Below, piece by piece: positions 11,462 through 22,440 of a stretch of DNA of 64,000 bases. How positions within the stretch are numbered: the stretch's first letter is position 1; the number at the start of each line of letters is the position of its first letter. The notes below the pieces were generated by a model, which did no database searches, was not told the origin of the DNA, and saw only the letters and a program-made list of their open reading frames with translations. The DNA comes from Amia ocellicauda. Lineage: Eukaryota > Chordata > Actinopteri > Amiiformes > Amiidae. The translations under genes were made by a program, and so were the position numbers. The stretch covers positions 61,130,350 through 61,194,349 of the forward strand of contig NC_089851.1 of the NCBI RefSeq assembly GCF_036373705.1. Direction: 5' to 3'.

Positions 11462-12474
11462 AAGTCTGACTTTAAGTTCCTAACTTAAACAATGCTATTA
11501 GTACACCACTTGCAGTATATAGTTGAAATAACACAAGGCTTTTGTAGAAAGAAACTGAATTCAAATCATACTTTAATACAATTTTGTATTAACAGTAAAC
11601 TTAACAATAAAATCAAAATAAAAACATGTAATTTAGCTAGGCAAGTAGTTCTCAACCCTGATCCTGGAGGACCTGCACAGTAGCGCAGGTAGAGAGCCAG
11701 GGGTGCAGGTGGAGGTCAGGGGCGCTGCTATACCCTGTTTAGGGGGGCTTTATTTTCTCTCAGCCCCCCTAAAAATAATACCAGAATGAAGAAGTAACTC
11801 CGCAAAACACTGTCAGAACCCCCCCGCTCTGACACCAGAAAAAACATTGTCAGCCAACTGTGTAGAACTATGCAGAACTGCACAGAATTGTGATTCACGA
11901 GCACGACCATACTTCACTCACATGAGAAAGGTACCATGAAATCTCCCTGCCAGGAATCAACCATTAATGCATTCTGTTTGGCCGTGAGGAATTGAATTAC
12001 GATTGGCTCTCATTCCTGCCCTGCTATTGGCTGCTTGAATCACCTTCTGTTTAAAATGTTTTTGGTGGACTCTGCTACATCATTAGACTGCTAGCGGGTA
12101 GACAAAGATTATAAACTGCCATTTTAGACAAAAGTAGTTAATTACATTTGTAATCATGCTAAAAACATTAACATGATTGTACACACCAACATACATTTTG
12201 TATATTATCCTTCATTAAACTACATGGAATATTACTGCTTTAAAATAACCTACAAAAATAAATGGCGATTAGCTATCATCTGGGGAATGTAACATCCAAC
12301 GTTTCTCTGATGAATTATATTTTTGACTTGCTTTGGATGGAAGCTATCAACCAGAGCTTTTAACAAGAAACAAAAAACTTCCAGTTTGCAATATTTTCTG
12401 CAGGTCTTTTGGAAAGTAACCGATACCTAATGTTGTGAACTGTTTATTCTGTGTGTGTTTAGCATTACTTGTAA
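11462..12474. other. Intergenic DNA with a hAT-like repeat fragment
   Basis: A fragment at about 11643-11690 (AGTTCTCAACCCTGATCC) resembles the end of a hAT-type repeat related in style to the MITE at 20913-21105. The remainder is unassigned. Confidence 0.4.
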
Positions 12475-12555
12475 ATATCTGTGTGGAGTCTGCATGTTCT
12501 CCCTGTGTTTTCTCCCATTCCTCCATTTTCCTCCCACTGTCCAAAGCCGCTATGG
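12475..12555 (+). repeat. V-SINE-type body fragment
   Basis: Contains TGTGGAGTCTGCATGTTCTC and CCCACTGTCCAAAG, matching the body of the minus-strand SINE at 11133-11461 but in the opposite orientation. The head and tail are missing. Confidence 0.5.
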
Positions 12556-12871
12556 ACAATGTGATGTGCAATACTAAATCAAATACTAACACCATATTCA
12601 CAATATGATCCTATAAATATCCTGTGTCTTTCTTAAGGGAGAACCTGGATTTGAACATTCACATTTAATAATAAAGACAGAGCTGGAAATGCTACCACTG
12701 AGCTATACCACCTTCAGCTGTAAATAGCTCTTCAACATTTCATAATGAAGACAAATATCAAAAGACACCCATGTGAAGGAATCACATTCCTAATCCCATT
12801 CAACAACAATGACAATAGTACAATGAACTGCATGAATTACCACATTCCAATCATTACTGCATATTTTCATA

Positions 12872-12942
12872 GGGGGTACCTGGATTTGAACCAGAGACCT
12901 CTTAATCTGCAGTAAAGTGCTCTACCACTGAGATATACCCCC
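12872..12942 (-). tRNA. tRNA-Cys(GCA)-like gene, possibly pseudogene
   Basis: On the minus strand the 71-nt sequence folds as a cloverleaf. The acceptor GGGGGTA pairs perfectly with TACCCCC, the loop CTGCAGA carries anticodon GCA, and the T arm TCTGG/CCAGG encloses TTCAAAT. Mismatches occur in the D stem (T:C) and anticodon stem (T:T). There is no poly-T terminator downstream. This is the best preserved complete copy in the array, yet its stem mismatches suggest it is decaying. Confidence 0.65.
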
Positions 12943-13097
12943 TTGACTTGGAAAAGGCACTTTCACATTTAATAATGAACACAGAGCTGGAAACCCTGCC
13001 ACATCTGAGGAATCACATTGGTGCTATTTTGACCAACATTAAAAAACAATCAGCAGACTGGAGATGTACATTGAATTAATATACTGTGTCTTTTTTA

Positions 13098-16008
13098 GGG
13101 GGCACCTGGATTTAAAGCAGAAACCTCTTGATCTCTTGAGCATATGGGCAGAGAAATTGAGAATCAATTAAACTAGGGACCAGGGGGGCAGGGAGCTCTG
13201 ACAATGGGAGATGTTCCTCTAAGGAAAGAAAACAAAGGGAAGCCGCTAGTAGGAAAGTCCTGACATGTTTGTACCTCAATGCCAGGAGTATAAGGAACAA
13301 GATATTGGATTTAGAAGCCACAGTGCTGGCATGTGACTATGATATTGTAGGAGTGACGGAAACATGGGTTACAGAAAACGATGGGGAAGAATACAAGTTA
13401 GAAGGATACACACAGTTTAGGAGAGACAGGCAAAATCGAAGAGGAGGTGGGGTAGCATTATATGTGAAAAATGACATTGAGGCAGAATAACTAAAATTAG
13501 ATCCCAATAATGGAACAGAATCTTTGTGGGTGAAACTTTTGAATAAAAGATCTAGAGGATTAGTGGTAGGAGTGTGTTACAGACCAGAAAGATGTTGCAT
13601 TGTACAGTGTAATCAGGACTGCATGTAGCAAGGATGTGGCTGTTATAATGGGGGATTTCAATTTCCCAAACAGCCCGGTTGGGACTACAGAAGCAGAAAT
13701 AGAAATGATTGAGATGGTAAATTACTGCTTTCTAACTCAATTTGTCAGGGAACAAACCAGGGAGAGTGCATGCATTGACTTTATATTTTCAAATGACCAA
13801 GACAGAGTCAGATGGACACTAGTTAGAGAACCAATGGCAAACTATGATCACAATATGGTTAGCGTTGAGGCATACTTTCAAAAAACAAGGCCAAATCTAA
13901 AACAATGGTCTACAATTTCAGAAAAGCAAACCTTGAAGGTATGAGGCGGCACTTAGAAGAGGTAGACTGGAGCACACTGGATACAGATTCAGTTGAAAAT
14001 GGATGGTTATATTTTAAGAATATACTACTTCAGGCTCAGGAGAAATTTGTACCAAAACTTAGCAAATTGAGTTTAATTGGTTTAATAGAGGTATGCAAAA
14101 AAATATCAAGAGGAACAAAATGTTGTATAGCGCATACAAAAGGGATGGAGACGAAACAAAATACATAGAATATGTTGAGCTGCAAAGAGATCTTAAGAAA
14201 GGGGTCAGGAAAGCAAGAGGGAAATAGAAAGAAACATAGCTCTTGGAGCTAAAGCTAATGCAAAGAGCTTTTTTAAAAACTGCAACAGCAAGAGGTCAAT
14301 AAAGGAGGAAGTGAAACAGATAAAGGGCAAAAATGGAGGTATCTTGGAAAATGAACAAGATGTAGCAAATGTTTGTAAACTTTCAGTCCACGCAAATCCT
14401 AAGAGAGATCAGGATAAATTATGAGGAGGTACTAAAGGGACTAGCACAATTAAAAACAAACAAATCACCTGGGCCAGATGGTATATTTCCAACAGTACTT
14501 AAAGAAATGAGGGAAATTATTTATAGGCCGCTAACTAAAATATTTCAAATTACACTAACAGGGGATGTGCCAACTGAGTAGAAGACAGCAAATGTCATAC
14601 CAATCCACAAGAAAGGGGACAAAACTGAGCCAGAAATTACAGACCAATCAGTCTCACCTGAATCACTTGTAAGACGTTGGAAAAAATGATTAGACAGAAA
14701 ATAGAGGAGCATCTTAATGAAAACCATATTCTTGGAGATAGTCAACATGGGTTTAGATCATGTCTTACTAATTTATTATAATTTTTTGAATATGCAACTG
14801 CAGCTGTAGATCATGTGAAAGTATATGATATGATACACTTAGATTTTCAGAAAGCTTGTGACGAGGTCCCACACCAAAGACTGATCCTCAAATTGGAAGC
14901 TGTAGGCATTCAGAGTAATGTAAGTAGATGGATTATGAACTGGTTGATGTATAGGAAACAGAGGGTGTCGATTAGAGGAGTTGCTTCTAACTGGTGTGAG
15001 GTTGTTAATGGAGTTCCACAGGGATCAGTACTAGGGCCTTTGCTTTTTCTAATCTATATTAATGATCTGGACTCTGGGATAGTTAGCAAACTTGTCAAAT
15101 TTGCAGATGATACTAAAATAGGTGGCTCAGCAGATACAATCTTGGTAACACAGGCTATTCAAAGGGATAACATTCAGTTGTGGGCCGACACCTGGCAGAT
15201 GAAATACAATGTGGACAAGTGCAAGGTAATACACACAGGTAACAAAAATGTCCACTATAATTACACTATGGGAGGAATAGAACTATATGAAGTATTGCAT
15301 GAGAAAGACCTAGAAGTCTACGTGTACTCCTCACTTTCTCCATCCAAACAGTGTGGGGAAGCAATAAAAAAATGCAAACAGAATGCTAGGGTATAATGCC
15401 AAAAGTGTAGAATTTAAAACAAAGGAGGTAAAGTTAAGACTGTACTATGCAGTAGTTAGACCTCATCTGGAATACTGTGTACAGTTCTGGGCTCCACACT
15501 TCAAGAAGGATATTGCTGCTCTAGAGGTAGTTCAGAGGAGAGCAACCAGACTTATTCCAGGTCTGAGGGGAATGTCCTACTGAGAGACTGAGGGAACTGA
15601 ACCTTTTCACCCTGGAACAGACTATGTGGGGATTTGATTCAAGTCTTCAAAATCATGAAAGGCATCGACCACATCAAACCAGAGGAGCTTTTCCAGATTA
15701 GCAGGGACACACGCACCTGGGGACACAAATGGAAATTGGGCTACAAGGCATTCAAAACGGAAAACAGGAGACGCTTCTTTACACAGAGAGGTGTCACAAT
15801 CTGGAACAAACTCCCCAGCAATGTGGTAGATGCTGAAAATTTGGGAACATTTAAAAATAGACTGGATAGGATCCTTGGATCACTTAGTTATTAATGGACA
15901 CCAAATGAGCACGATGGGTCGAATGGCCTCCTCTTGTTTGTAAACTTTCTTATGTTCTGATGTTCTTATGATCTGCAGTCAAATACTCTACCACTGAGAT
16001 ATAACCCC
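13098..16008 (-). pseudogene. tRNA-Cys-like gene split by a LINE insertion
   Basis: The 3' half lies at 13098-13134 and the 5' half at 15975-16008 (minus-strand sense). The halves sum to 71 nt, exactly the length of its neighbours. TGATCT occurs at both breakpoints (13129-13134 and 15969-15974), consistent with a 4-6 bp target-site duplication. The break falls in the anticodon loop. Everything between is a 5'-truncated plus-strand LINE. Confidence 0.8.
13135..15968 (+). mobile_element. 5'-truncated CR1/L2-group LINE inserted in a tRNA-Cys-like gene
   Basis: Non-LTR retrotransposon pieces appear in order. The endonuclease (13269-13944) contains YLNARSIRNK, VGVTETW and IMGDFNFP. The reverse transcriptase (14369-15396) contains LKTNKSPGPDGIFPTVLKE, LDFQKACDEVPHQRL, NGVPQGSVLGPLLFLIYIND and the catalytic FADDTKIGG. 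The post-RT part (15383-15894) contains YYAVVRPHLEYCVQFWAP and RRFFTQRGVTIWNKLP. At least five frameshifts or stops split the frames, so it cannot move by itself. The 3' tail has short TTCTTATG-type repeats, as in CR1/L2 elements. Clade assignment beyond that group is not resolved. Confidence 0.85.
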
Positions 16009-16084
16009 TAGAATTGCAGAGTGAACTTTCACATTCACATTCAAACCCTCCTATATCCAAGGAATATGCTTTTTTTTTTTTAAA

Positions 16085-16155
16085 GGGGGCACCTGGATTT
16101 CAACCAGAGACCTCTTCATCTGCAGTGAAATGCTCTACCACTGAGCTATACCACC
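16085..16155 (-). tRNA. tRNA-Cys(GCA)-like copy with altered B box, probable pseudogene
   Basis: The 71-nt minus-strand sequence has a sound D arm (GCTC/GAGC), a paired anticodon stem (TTTCA/TGAAG) and anticodon GCA. The T loop reads TTGAAAT instead of TTCAAAT, which damages the Pol III B box, and the acceptor stem has one mismatch. No T-run follows. Confidence 0.6.
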
Positions 16156-16310
16156 TTGATTTTCAAACTGCATTTTCACATTTAATAATGAAGACAGAGC
16201 TGGATATCATGCCATATCTGAGAAATCACTTTGGTGCTATGTTGACCAGCAATACAAAACAATTTTCAGATTGCAAATGCACATTGAGTAAACATCCTGT
16301 GTCTTATTTA

Positions 16311-16374
16311 GGTGGTATCTGGATTTGAAACTGAGACCTCTAGATCTGCAGTCAACTGCTCTACCACTATCCCC
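16311..16374 (-). pseudogene. Truncated tRNA-Cys-like copy
   Basis: It retains the T arm, the variable region and a GATCTGCAGTC anticodon segment. It lacks about 7 nt between the D arm and the acceptor (CTACCACT joins directly to ATCCCC). It begins exactly 226 bp after the previous copy. Confidence 0.65.
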
Positions 16375-16400
16375 TCTAGAGTAGTATTATGTGTTGTAAT

Positions 16401-16478
16401 GACAGGGATATTGTAACGCATCTTGTCCTGACAGGGATATTGTCACCCACTTTGTCCTTACAGGGATATTAGTACATG
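16401..16478 (+). repeat. 29-bp tandem repeat, about 2.7 copies
   Basis: Units start at 16401, 16430 and 16459 and share ACAGGGATATTGT followed by CTTTGTCC-type sequence. Short minisatellite directly after the tRNA array. Confidence 0.7.
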
Positions 16479-16544
16479 TTTGTGTTTCTGTAATCTACGG
16501 TGGCTCGTTGAGGGCATGAAAAGAAGAAGAAGAAAAAAAAGCCC

Positions 16545-16625
16545 CTTTGATTATCTCGTGATCACGACATAAATTACCTCCCGTTAACTCATGATCACGA
16601 GATTTCGTTACCTCTCGCTATCACA
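16545..16625. repeat. Palindromic TCGTGATCACGA repeat
   Basis: CTCGTGATCACGA and CATGATCACGAGA lie about 40 bp apart, forming nested palindromes and an inverted pair. Probably a fragment of a foldback or MITE repeat; no coding content. Confidence 0.4.
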
Positions 16626-16648
16626 GAAAGCGGAAGTGATGAGACCTG

Positions 16649-17304
16649 GGCTGTGTCCCAAATCGTACGCTTGTTCCCTCGTCCCCTTGCCTTGCGGGGC
16701 GGAAGTACTCCGGTGGCCATATTAATCGCTGTGCCAAAGCCTTAGGGGGCGAGTGAAGGAGCCTAATCGCGCTGTTTGTCCTTCAATGCTCCTTCAGCGG
16801 AGTGAACAGAAGAGCGCACTTATGCGGAAGAGTTTGAGCGCTGAAGTCCCAGAAGTCTTTGCGTTAAAGGCGGAGACAAGTCAACTGGGAAAATATAGCA
16901 GCGGCGAGTGTATATAAATGTAATGTAATGCTAGCTAGACAGTTGTAGAAATTGCTAAATTATGTATCAAGGAAATTATAATACATAGACAGATAATATT
17001 TAAATGATTTAAATATATGATTGAGCCAAAAAAACACCTATCAATTAATTACTGAAATAGTATTCTATAAAACTAGGAGGTTATATTAACGAACAATGTA
17101 GTTCAAAATTATTATTATTATTATTATTATTATAAAATAAAGAGACAGATGACAAGAAAAGATTGTGTAGGTACTTTTTCGGTCAAAGGCAAATTCGCGC
17201 ATGCTGGCGCTTAAGTGTGTCCCATTGAGCGCTTTTTGCTTCACCTGCACCCTCCTGATTCGAGTGCACACTCTGTGTGCAAGTGTGCCATTTGGGACGC
17301 AGCC
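16649..17304. mobile_element. Putative MITE with GGCTGTGTCCCAAAT termini
   Basis: The left end GGCTGTGTCCCAAATCG and the reverse complement of the right end GGCTGCGTCCCAAATGG match at 20 of 25 positions over the TIR. The interior is GC-rich in its first third and includes an ATT run at about 17110. No transposase. Flanking bases do not give a convincing duplication, so the superfamily is left open. Confidence 0.5.
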
Positions 17305-17417
17305 GAGCTGTGTCTGAAACCGCACATTTGTTCACTCATTCCCGATTTCAGACGCTGACTCGGGAGCTGTCACAGACATTTGAACATTTCACCTGCATGA
17401 ATTTTATCACCTCTGTA

Positions 17418-17422
<5 letters not shown>

Positions 17423-17459
<37 letters not shown>
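17423..17459. repeat. (TA)n microsatellite abutting a Tc1 left end
   Basis: An uninterrupted TA run directly precedes the CACTCACC terminus of the next element. Confidence 0.9.
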
Positions 17460-17462
<3 letters not shown>

Positions 17463-18630
17463 TCACCTAAAGGATTATTAGGAACACCTGTTCAATTTCT
17501 CATTAATGCAATTATCCAACCAACCAATCACATGGCAGTTGCTTCAATGCATTTAGGGGTGTGGTCCTGGTCAAGACAATCTCCTGAACTCCAAACTAAA
17601 TGTCTGAATGGGAAAGAAAGGTGATTTAAGCAATTTTGAGCGTGGCATGGTTGTTGGTGCCAGACGGGCCGGTCTGAGTATTTCACAATCTGCTCAGTTA
17701 CTGGGATTTTCACGCACAACCATTTCTAGGGTTTACAAAGAATGGTGTGAAAAGGGAAAAACATCCAGTATGCGGCAGTCCTGTGGGCGAAAATGCCTTG
17801 TTGATGCTAGAGGTCAGAGGAGAATGGGCCGACTGATTCAAGCTGATAGAAGAGCAACTTTGACTGAAATAACCACTCGTTACAACCGAGGTATGCAGCA
17901 AAGCATTTGTGAAGCCACAACACGTACAACCTTGAGGCGGATGCGCTACAACAGCAGAAGACCCCACCGGGTACCACTCATCTCCACTACAAATAGGAAA
18001 AAGAGGCTACAATTTGCACAAGCTCACCAAAATTGGACAGTTGAAGACTGGAAAAATGTTGCCTGGTCTGATGAGTCTCGATTTCTGTTGAGACATTCAG
18101 ATGGTAGAGTCAGAATTTGGCGTAAACAGAATGAGAACATGGATCCATCATGCCTTGTTACCACTGTGCAGGCTGGTGGTGGTGGTGTAATGGTGTGGGG
18201 GATGTTTTCTTGGCACACTTTAGGCCCCTTAGTGCCAATTGGGCATCGTTTAAATGCCACGGCCTACCTGAGCATTGTTTCTGACCATGTCCATCCCTTT
18301 ATGACCACCATGTACCCATCCTCTGTTGGCTACTTCCAGCAGGATAATGCACCATGTCACAAAGGTCGAATCATTTCAAATTGGTTTCTTGAACATGACA
18401 ATGAGTTCACTGTACTAAACTGGCCCCCACAGTCACCAGATCTCAACCCAATAGAGCATCTTTGGGATGTGGTGGAACGGGAGCTTCGTGCCCTGGATGT
18501 GCATCCCACAAATCTCCATCAACTGCAAGATGCTATCCTATCAATATGGGCCAACATTTCTAAAGAATGCTTTCAGCACCTTGTTGAATCAATGCCACGT
18601 AGAATTAAGGCAGTTCTGAAGGCGAAAGGG
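17460..18630 (+). mobile_element. Tc1/mariner element, 3' TIR lost
   Basis: The left terminus CACTCACCTAAAGGATTATT is a typical fish Tc1 end. Homology stops at 18630, right after the transposase motif AVLKAKG, where the sequence passes into a short TA run (about 18631-18646). The right TIR is absent, so the element cannot be excised even though its transposase frame is open. Confidence 0.85.
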
Positions 18631-18684
18631 TATATATATATATATAATGTTATTTGTTTTCGTTTTATCTACTTAATGCTATAA
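17608..18684 (+). CDS. Tc1-type transposase, open reading frame with D,D36E spacing
   Basis: Cuts and pastes its own element at TA sites, acting in the nucleus. The frame of 358 codons starts at ATG 17608 (MGKKGDLSNFERGM). The N-terminal half holds two helix-turn-helix DNA-binding regions (about residues 5-55 and 65-115). The catalytic residues are Asp155 (WSDES), Asp246 (FQQDNAPCH) and Glu283 (NPIEHLW); 36 residues separate the last two, unlike the 34 of classic Tc1. That spacing has been reported for the Incomer-type group. True transposase sequence ends near residue 341. The last residues (about 17, YIYIYNVICF and on) come from the TA repeat beyond the truncated element. No internal stop or frameshift is seen. 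Confidence 0.85.
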   Translation: MGKKGDLSNFERGMVVGARRAGLSISQSAQLLGFSRTTISRVYKEWCEKGKTSSMRQSCGRKCLVDARGQRRMGRLIQADRRATLTEITTRYNRGMQQSICEATTRTTLRRMRYNSRRPHRVPLISTTNRKKRLQFAQAHQNWTVEDWKNVAWSDESRFLLRHSDGRVRIWRKQNENMDPSCLVTTVQAGGGGVMVWGMFSWHTLGPLVPIGHRLNATAYLSIVSDHVHPFMTTMYPSSVGYFQQDNAPCHKGRIISNWFLEHDNEFTVLNWPPQSPDLNPIEHLWDVVERELRALDVHPTNLHQLQDAILSIWANISKECFQHLVESMPRRIKAVLKAKGYIYIYNVICFRFIYLML

Positions 18685-18853
18685 TCCATCTCCTACATAC
18701 AGCCTATACAGTCAGAGGCATCATCCATTGTTCTTTTTTTTATGTCAAACCTATGCAGAATCATAATGAATTATGATTTATCTTATGATGCCTCGCCACT
18801 TCAGCTACAGTAATGCAATTTAGCGACAGCCCCTAAATCAGCGCATACACGTC

Positions 18854-20070
18854 ATTGACCGGTTCACACTTGTTAGGCCGGCCATGGGCGCCTCAGATGT
18901 AGTCCGCCTGTTTTCAGACACCGCGTCCACACTGGCGCGTTTAGGAGCCTCAGTGCGTCACATATGCGGGCGAACATCCGGCCTAAACGAAATGCATGCC
19001 GGGAATAAACACATCTGCTCAAACACACCAGTGACGCAGGACATTAGATCTGCTTACAGGTGTATGGGCTATATTTATATCACAACTTATTAATATCGAT
19101 TGGCTATTGTTCGGGTCTATATTTTATTTGAAAGTAATATTAACTTTTGCAGCCGAAGCTTTCTAAAATAATTAAAAATGTGCTGGTTCAATGGGTAATC
19201 TAATTCATATATTTCCCTTTTCAAATGTCTATCTTCGGTTCAGCACGTCTAAAAGTGCTGTTATACAATCCACCCGAAAGAGAAGCACCTTTATTAGGAC
19301 ATCCGCATTAAATCACAGTAAATGGTGTGCATTCGTATGCAATCGTCTGCATGGAAAGCAGCCTCTGTGACGCGTCTATAGTTTTATATCCTCAGACAGC
19401 AGCGCTGCACTGCATCTTCATCCACATTGTAAACAGCGCTTTCATTTCTGCAGCGTCCCAGTTGTCACCTCTAACGCCGGCATTTGTGATTGTCCTGCTC
19501 AGCTCCATATAATCGCATTTCGGATTGCATAGTAAATAGCTGGTCTCGTATTAAAATGCACTGGTTTGAATGGAAACCTGCTTCGGTTAAATTTATATCG
19601 TTTTAATGCAAAATTCGGATAATTAATAAAGTTATGGTCCCGTTCACAATTTCACAATGCAATTTCCACGTGTAAAATGCATACTGTTACATTTCAGACC
19701 TCAATCATACTTAGTACAAAGAACAAACCATAGCAAGTTTACCAGCTACACACTTTTATTTAATCGACCGAGTAGTTTGAACTGTTTACATTTGAACTCA
19801 TTACTTAGCCTAGACTTTTATAATATATATATATAAAGATGTGAACTGGCGAAATGTATCAGTACATTTAAGGCTATAGATCGATATGACATTCAAACAA
19901 TAGAGACAGTACTGTGTCCTGCAGCGGCGCAGCTGTGTCGGTGGCCGTGTTTACGCTGTTTATTCTGGGGGCGGGGCTTGAGTTGCGTCACACGCTGACG
20001 CTTTACACCGGCCCGGCCTAAATCTATGACCCCGTTCAATATGAGAAATCTCAAGTGTGAACGGGGTCAT
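18854..20070. mobile_element. Putative TIR element with a duplicated inner terminus
   Basis: The left end reads TTGACCGGTTCACACTTG then TTAGGCCGG. The reverse complement of the right end reads ATGACCCCGTTCACACTTG, then about 30 extra bases, then TTAGGCCGG. The extra piece makes a perfect 13-bp hairpin at 20026-20038/20058-20070. The GC-rich ends enclose AT-rich DNA with no convincing coding frame. Target duplication not established. Confidence 0.45.
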
Positions 20071-20912
20071 TGAGTGTGTACCTGGCGCCGGCTGTGTTTA
20101 TGTGGCACATTGTGTGAAAGACGGAAAGGTATAGACATTGCACACTGAACAACACTTTGATTATTACAACACACTTTAAAAATGCATTTGTTTAAGCTTT
20201 TAATTTTAGTTCTGTGGCAGTTTGAAACATGTATATTGTCCAAGGTTGTTTTAACTGAAATTTCATATTTTTGTGGTACTTTTCTGATTTTAATCAGTAT
20301 GGAATCTGCTTAAAACAATATTTAAGTATTTTTTTATCTCTCTTACTATTGTTTAATAATGAATTGACGACACGTGAGTTTAGCAAAAATGCTAAATTAA
20401 TAAAAAAAAAATTAAAGCTATTAAATGTTTTTGTGTAACTGTGGTGTACAGCATACATTGCTATCAATCATTTTACTGTTGTTACTTTATTATTATTTAA
20501 GTGTTGAGGTGCTTTTCCTGCATTTCAATTCCTAAACTTAAGTCAACAGAGAAGAAAACAAAAAAAGTTACATCTAGTAATACTACTTACTAGGCCAACA
20601 GGTACAGTTGTCTCCAGAATTATTCACATCCTTCATAGACTACAGTGGGTTTTAGCAGCAAAAAATTGCACATTCAGTATTTGTTGATTTCATTAATGAC
20701 AACTACTTAAAGTATTAAAGTATAATATATATTAAAGCAAATTCTATTTATTTATTTTTAAATCCTGAGACTGAAGTCATCCTTGAAACCAGCAGGACTT
20801 TCAGTAGTAGCAGCACCAGTGAGGTTCAGAAAGGTAGGAAGTGGTGATTATTGTTTAGGGTGACACAGTTAAAACAGAAACAGTACAACAAGACCAAATA
20901 AATGCTCTAGTA
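20071..20912. other. AT-rich non-coding gap
   Basis: No gene or clear repeat seen. Confidence 0.4.
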
Positions 20913-21105
20913 CAGGGGTTTTCAAACCGATCCTGGAGTACCCCCTGCCCTGCTGGTTTTTGTTCCAGCCTAGATCTTAATTACTTAATTGAATGGTATA
21001 TTGCTTTGTTAGGTCAATTAAGGATTCAATTAAGCAATTAAATCCTCTGTTGGAACAAAAACCAGCAGGGCAGGGGGTACTCCAGGACCAGTTTGAAAAC
21101 CACTG
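20913..21105. mobile_element. hAT-type MITE, 193 bp, nearly palindromic
   Basis: Begins CAGGGGTTTTCAAACC and ends GTTTGAAAACCACTG. Almost the whole length is self-complementary, with CCCTGCTGGTTTTTGTTCC on the left answering GGAACAAAAACCAGCAGGG on the right. Flanks CTCTAGTA and CTTTAGCT look like a degraded 8-bp duplication. Confidence 0.75.
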
Positions 21106-22440
21106 CTTTAGCTTCAGTTCCAATTACATTGACTTAATTCTTCTGATAGTTTGTACAATGCATTATGCAAACAATTTTTAAGGCCTTTATTTTAATGATC
21201 AGTAACAGAGACAAGTTTGATCGTGCCAGAAGATGAATTGGTCTTATGACTGAATGTTTAGTGAGACTAAAAAGCTCAGTTGCAATAATATTTATTTACC
21301 TGATTGTTCCTATAGTTTGTACACTACAGTATGCACACCATTTTCATAATCAGAAGCAGAGACACGTTTAATCATGCCAAAAGATCAACTGGCAGGAGAT
21401 TAATATATAAGAAAGGGTCCCACTCCAGCAGTGTTAGATGCCAACCCTTCGCGAACCCGAAGCAAAGATGTTGTAACAGTAACTGGTATCAGAAATACCA
21501 GTGCTTAGAGTAAAACATAAACAGCAGAGCAATACTATTGAATATGTATGTAGAGCAGTACATTAAAGTACACTTACATTTAGAAAGACATGGGATACCC
21601 TATAGATATAGTTAAAAGCATTAAATATCAGCCATTTGTAACAATTGTAATCTGTTTTCTGACTGTGCCCCCAAAAACATTTAGCTGCATGACACCCCTG
21701 CCTATAGTGCAATTCTAAATGTAACAATTCATTATTCTGTCTGACTTTACTCTATTATTTCTATTTGTCTTTATATTTTATGAATGTTGAATGTAACAAT
21801 ATTTTAAATTACATCTATAGTAAATAATAAAATAAAACAAAAAGTACTCCTACTACCTAGGGCCTTGGCCTGTGAAACAAACCAGAGGTGCTCTTAGAGA
21901 CAACCTTCTCTGCCCCCCTGAAGTGGTTTTGATAAGCGGCTACAACCAGGGACGGGGCCCCTAGCAGGTGACTGATGCTAATTACTGATTGCTGTGTTCA
22001 GAGCTCTATCACATCAACCCCCTGATCTGATAAGTATATACAGCAGTCCTTTTTCAGGATACTAAACCAGAAAGAAAACGAAAGAAAAAAATGTAATTAA
22101 AGCTTATGTAAAGAGTCCGTAATCATGTTTCATGAGTTTTTAACATTTAACAGATCACTTCCACACTGCCTTTGTTACCTGCTATTCAGTTTACTTATTT
22201 TAATGACACAAATGGTTTGTTGTTTCTAAGCATTTATTAGGTATCTGTTTAAGGGACTCTTTATTGACACAAATGAGTAAAATGTTTGTTTCTTTTAAAT
22301 TACTTTGAAAATCTTCTTTAGTTAATGTCATAAGGACGCAAAACCTTTGTAAACGTAAGTTCTGTTAAAGGTAATTCTGATGTGTTCCCATTTGGGGCAT
22401 TCAGTCTAGTTATTTGTAATTACATATATGACTTAAGAAC
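21106..22440. other. AT-rich non-coding gap
   Basis: No gene recognised. It precedes the hairpin at the left end of the DIRS-like element. Confidence 0.4.

Larger units (their letters stand above)
12638..16374 (-). repeat. Tandem array of tRNA-Cys-like units (about 226-bp period), interrupted by a LINE
   Basis: At least five tRNA-Cys-like copies lie in the same orientation: a rearranged one at 12638-12716, then copies starting at 12872, 13098, 16085 and 16311. Two neighbouring pairs are exactly 226 bp apart (12872 to 13098, 16085 to 16311). The spacers are related too, with TTCACATTTAATAATGAA and AATCACATTGGTGCTAT-type segments recurring. The array therefore grew by tandem duplication of a gene plus its spacer. 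No copy has a T-run directly after its 3' end on the coding strand, so Pol III termination would be poor. I regard the array as largely pseudogenised. Confidence 0.8.

Noticed and set aside
12600..16400. Direct repeats considered as a CRISPR array
   Set aside because: The repeats are tRNA-length cloverleaf sequences with homologous spacers in a vertebrate genome.
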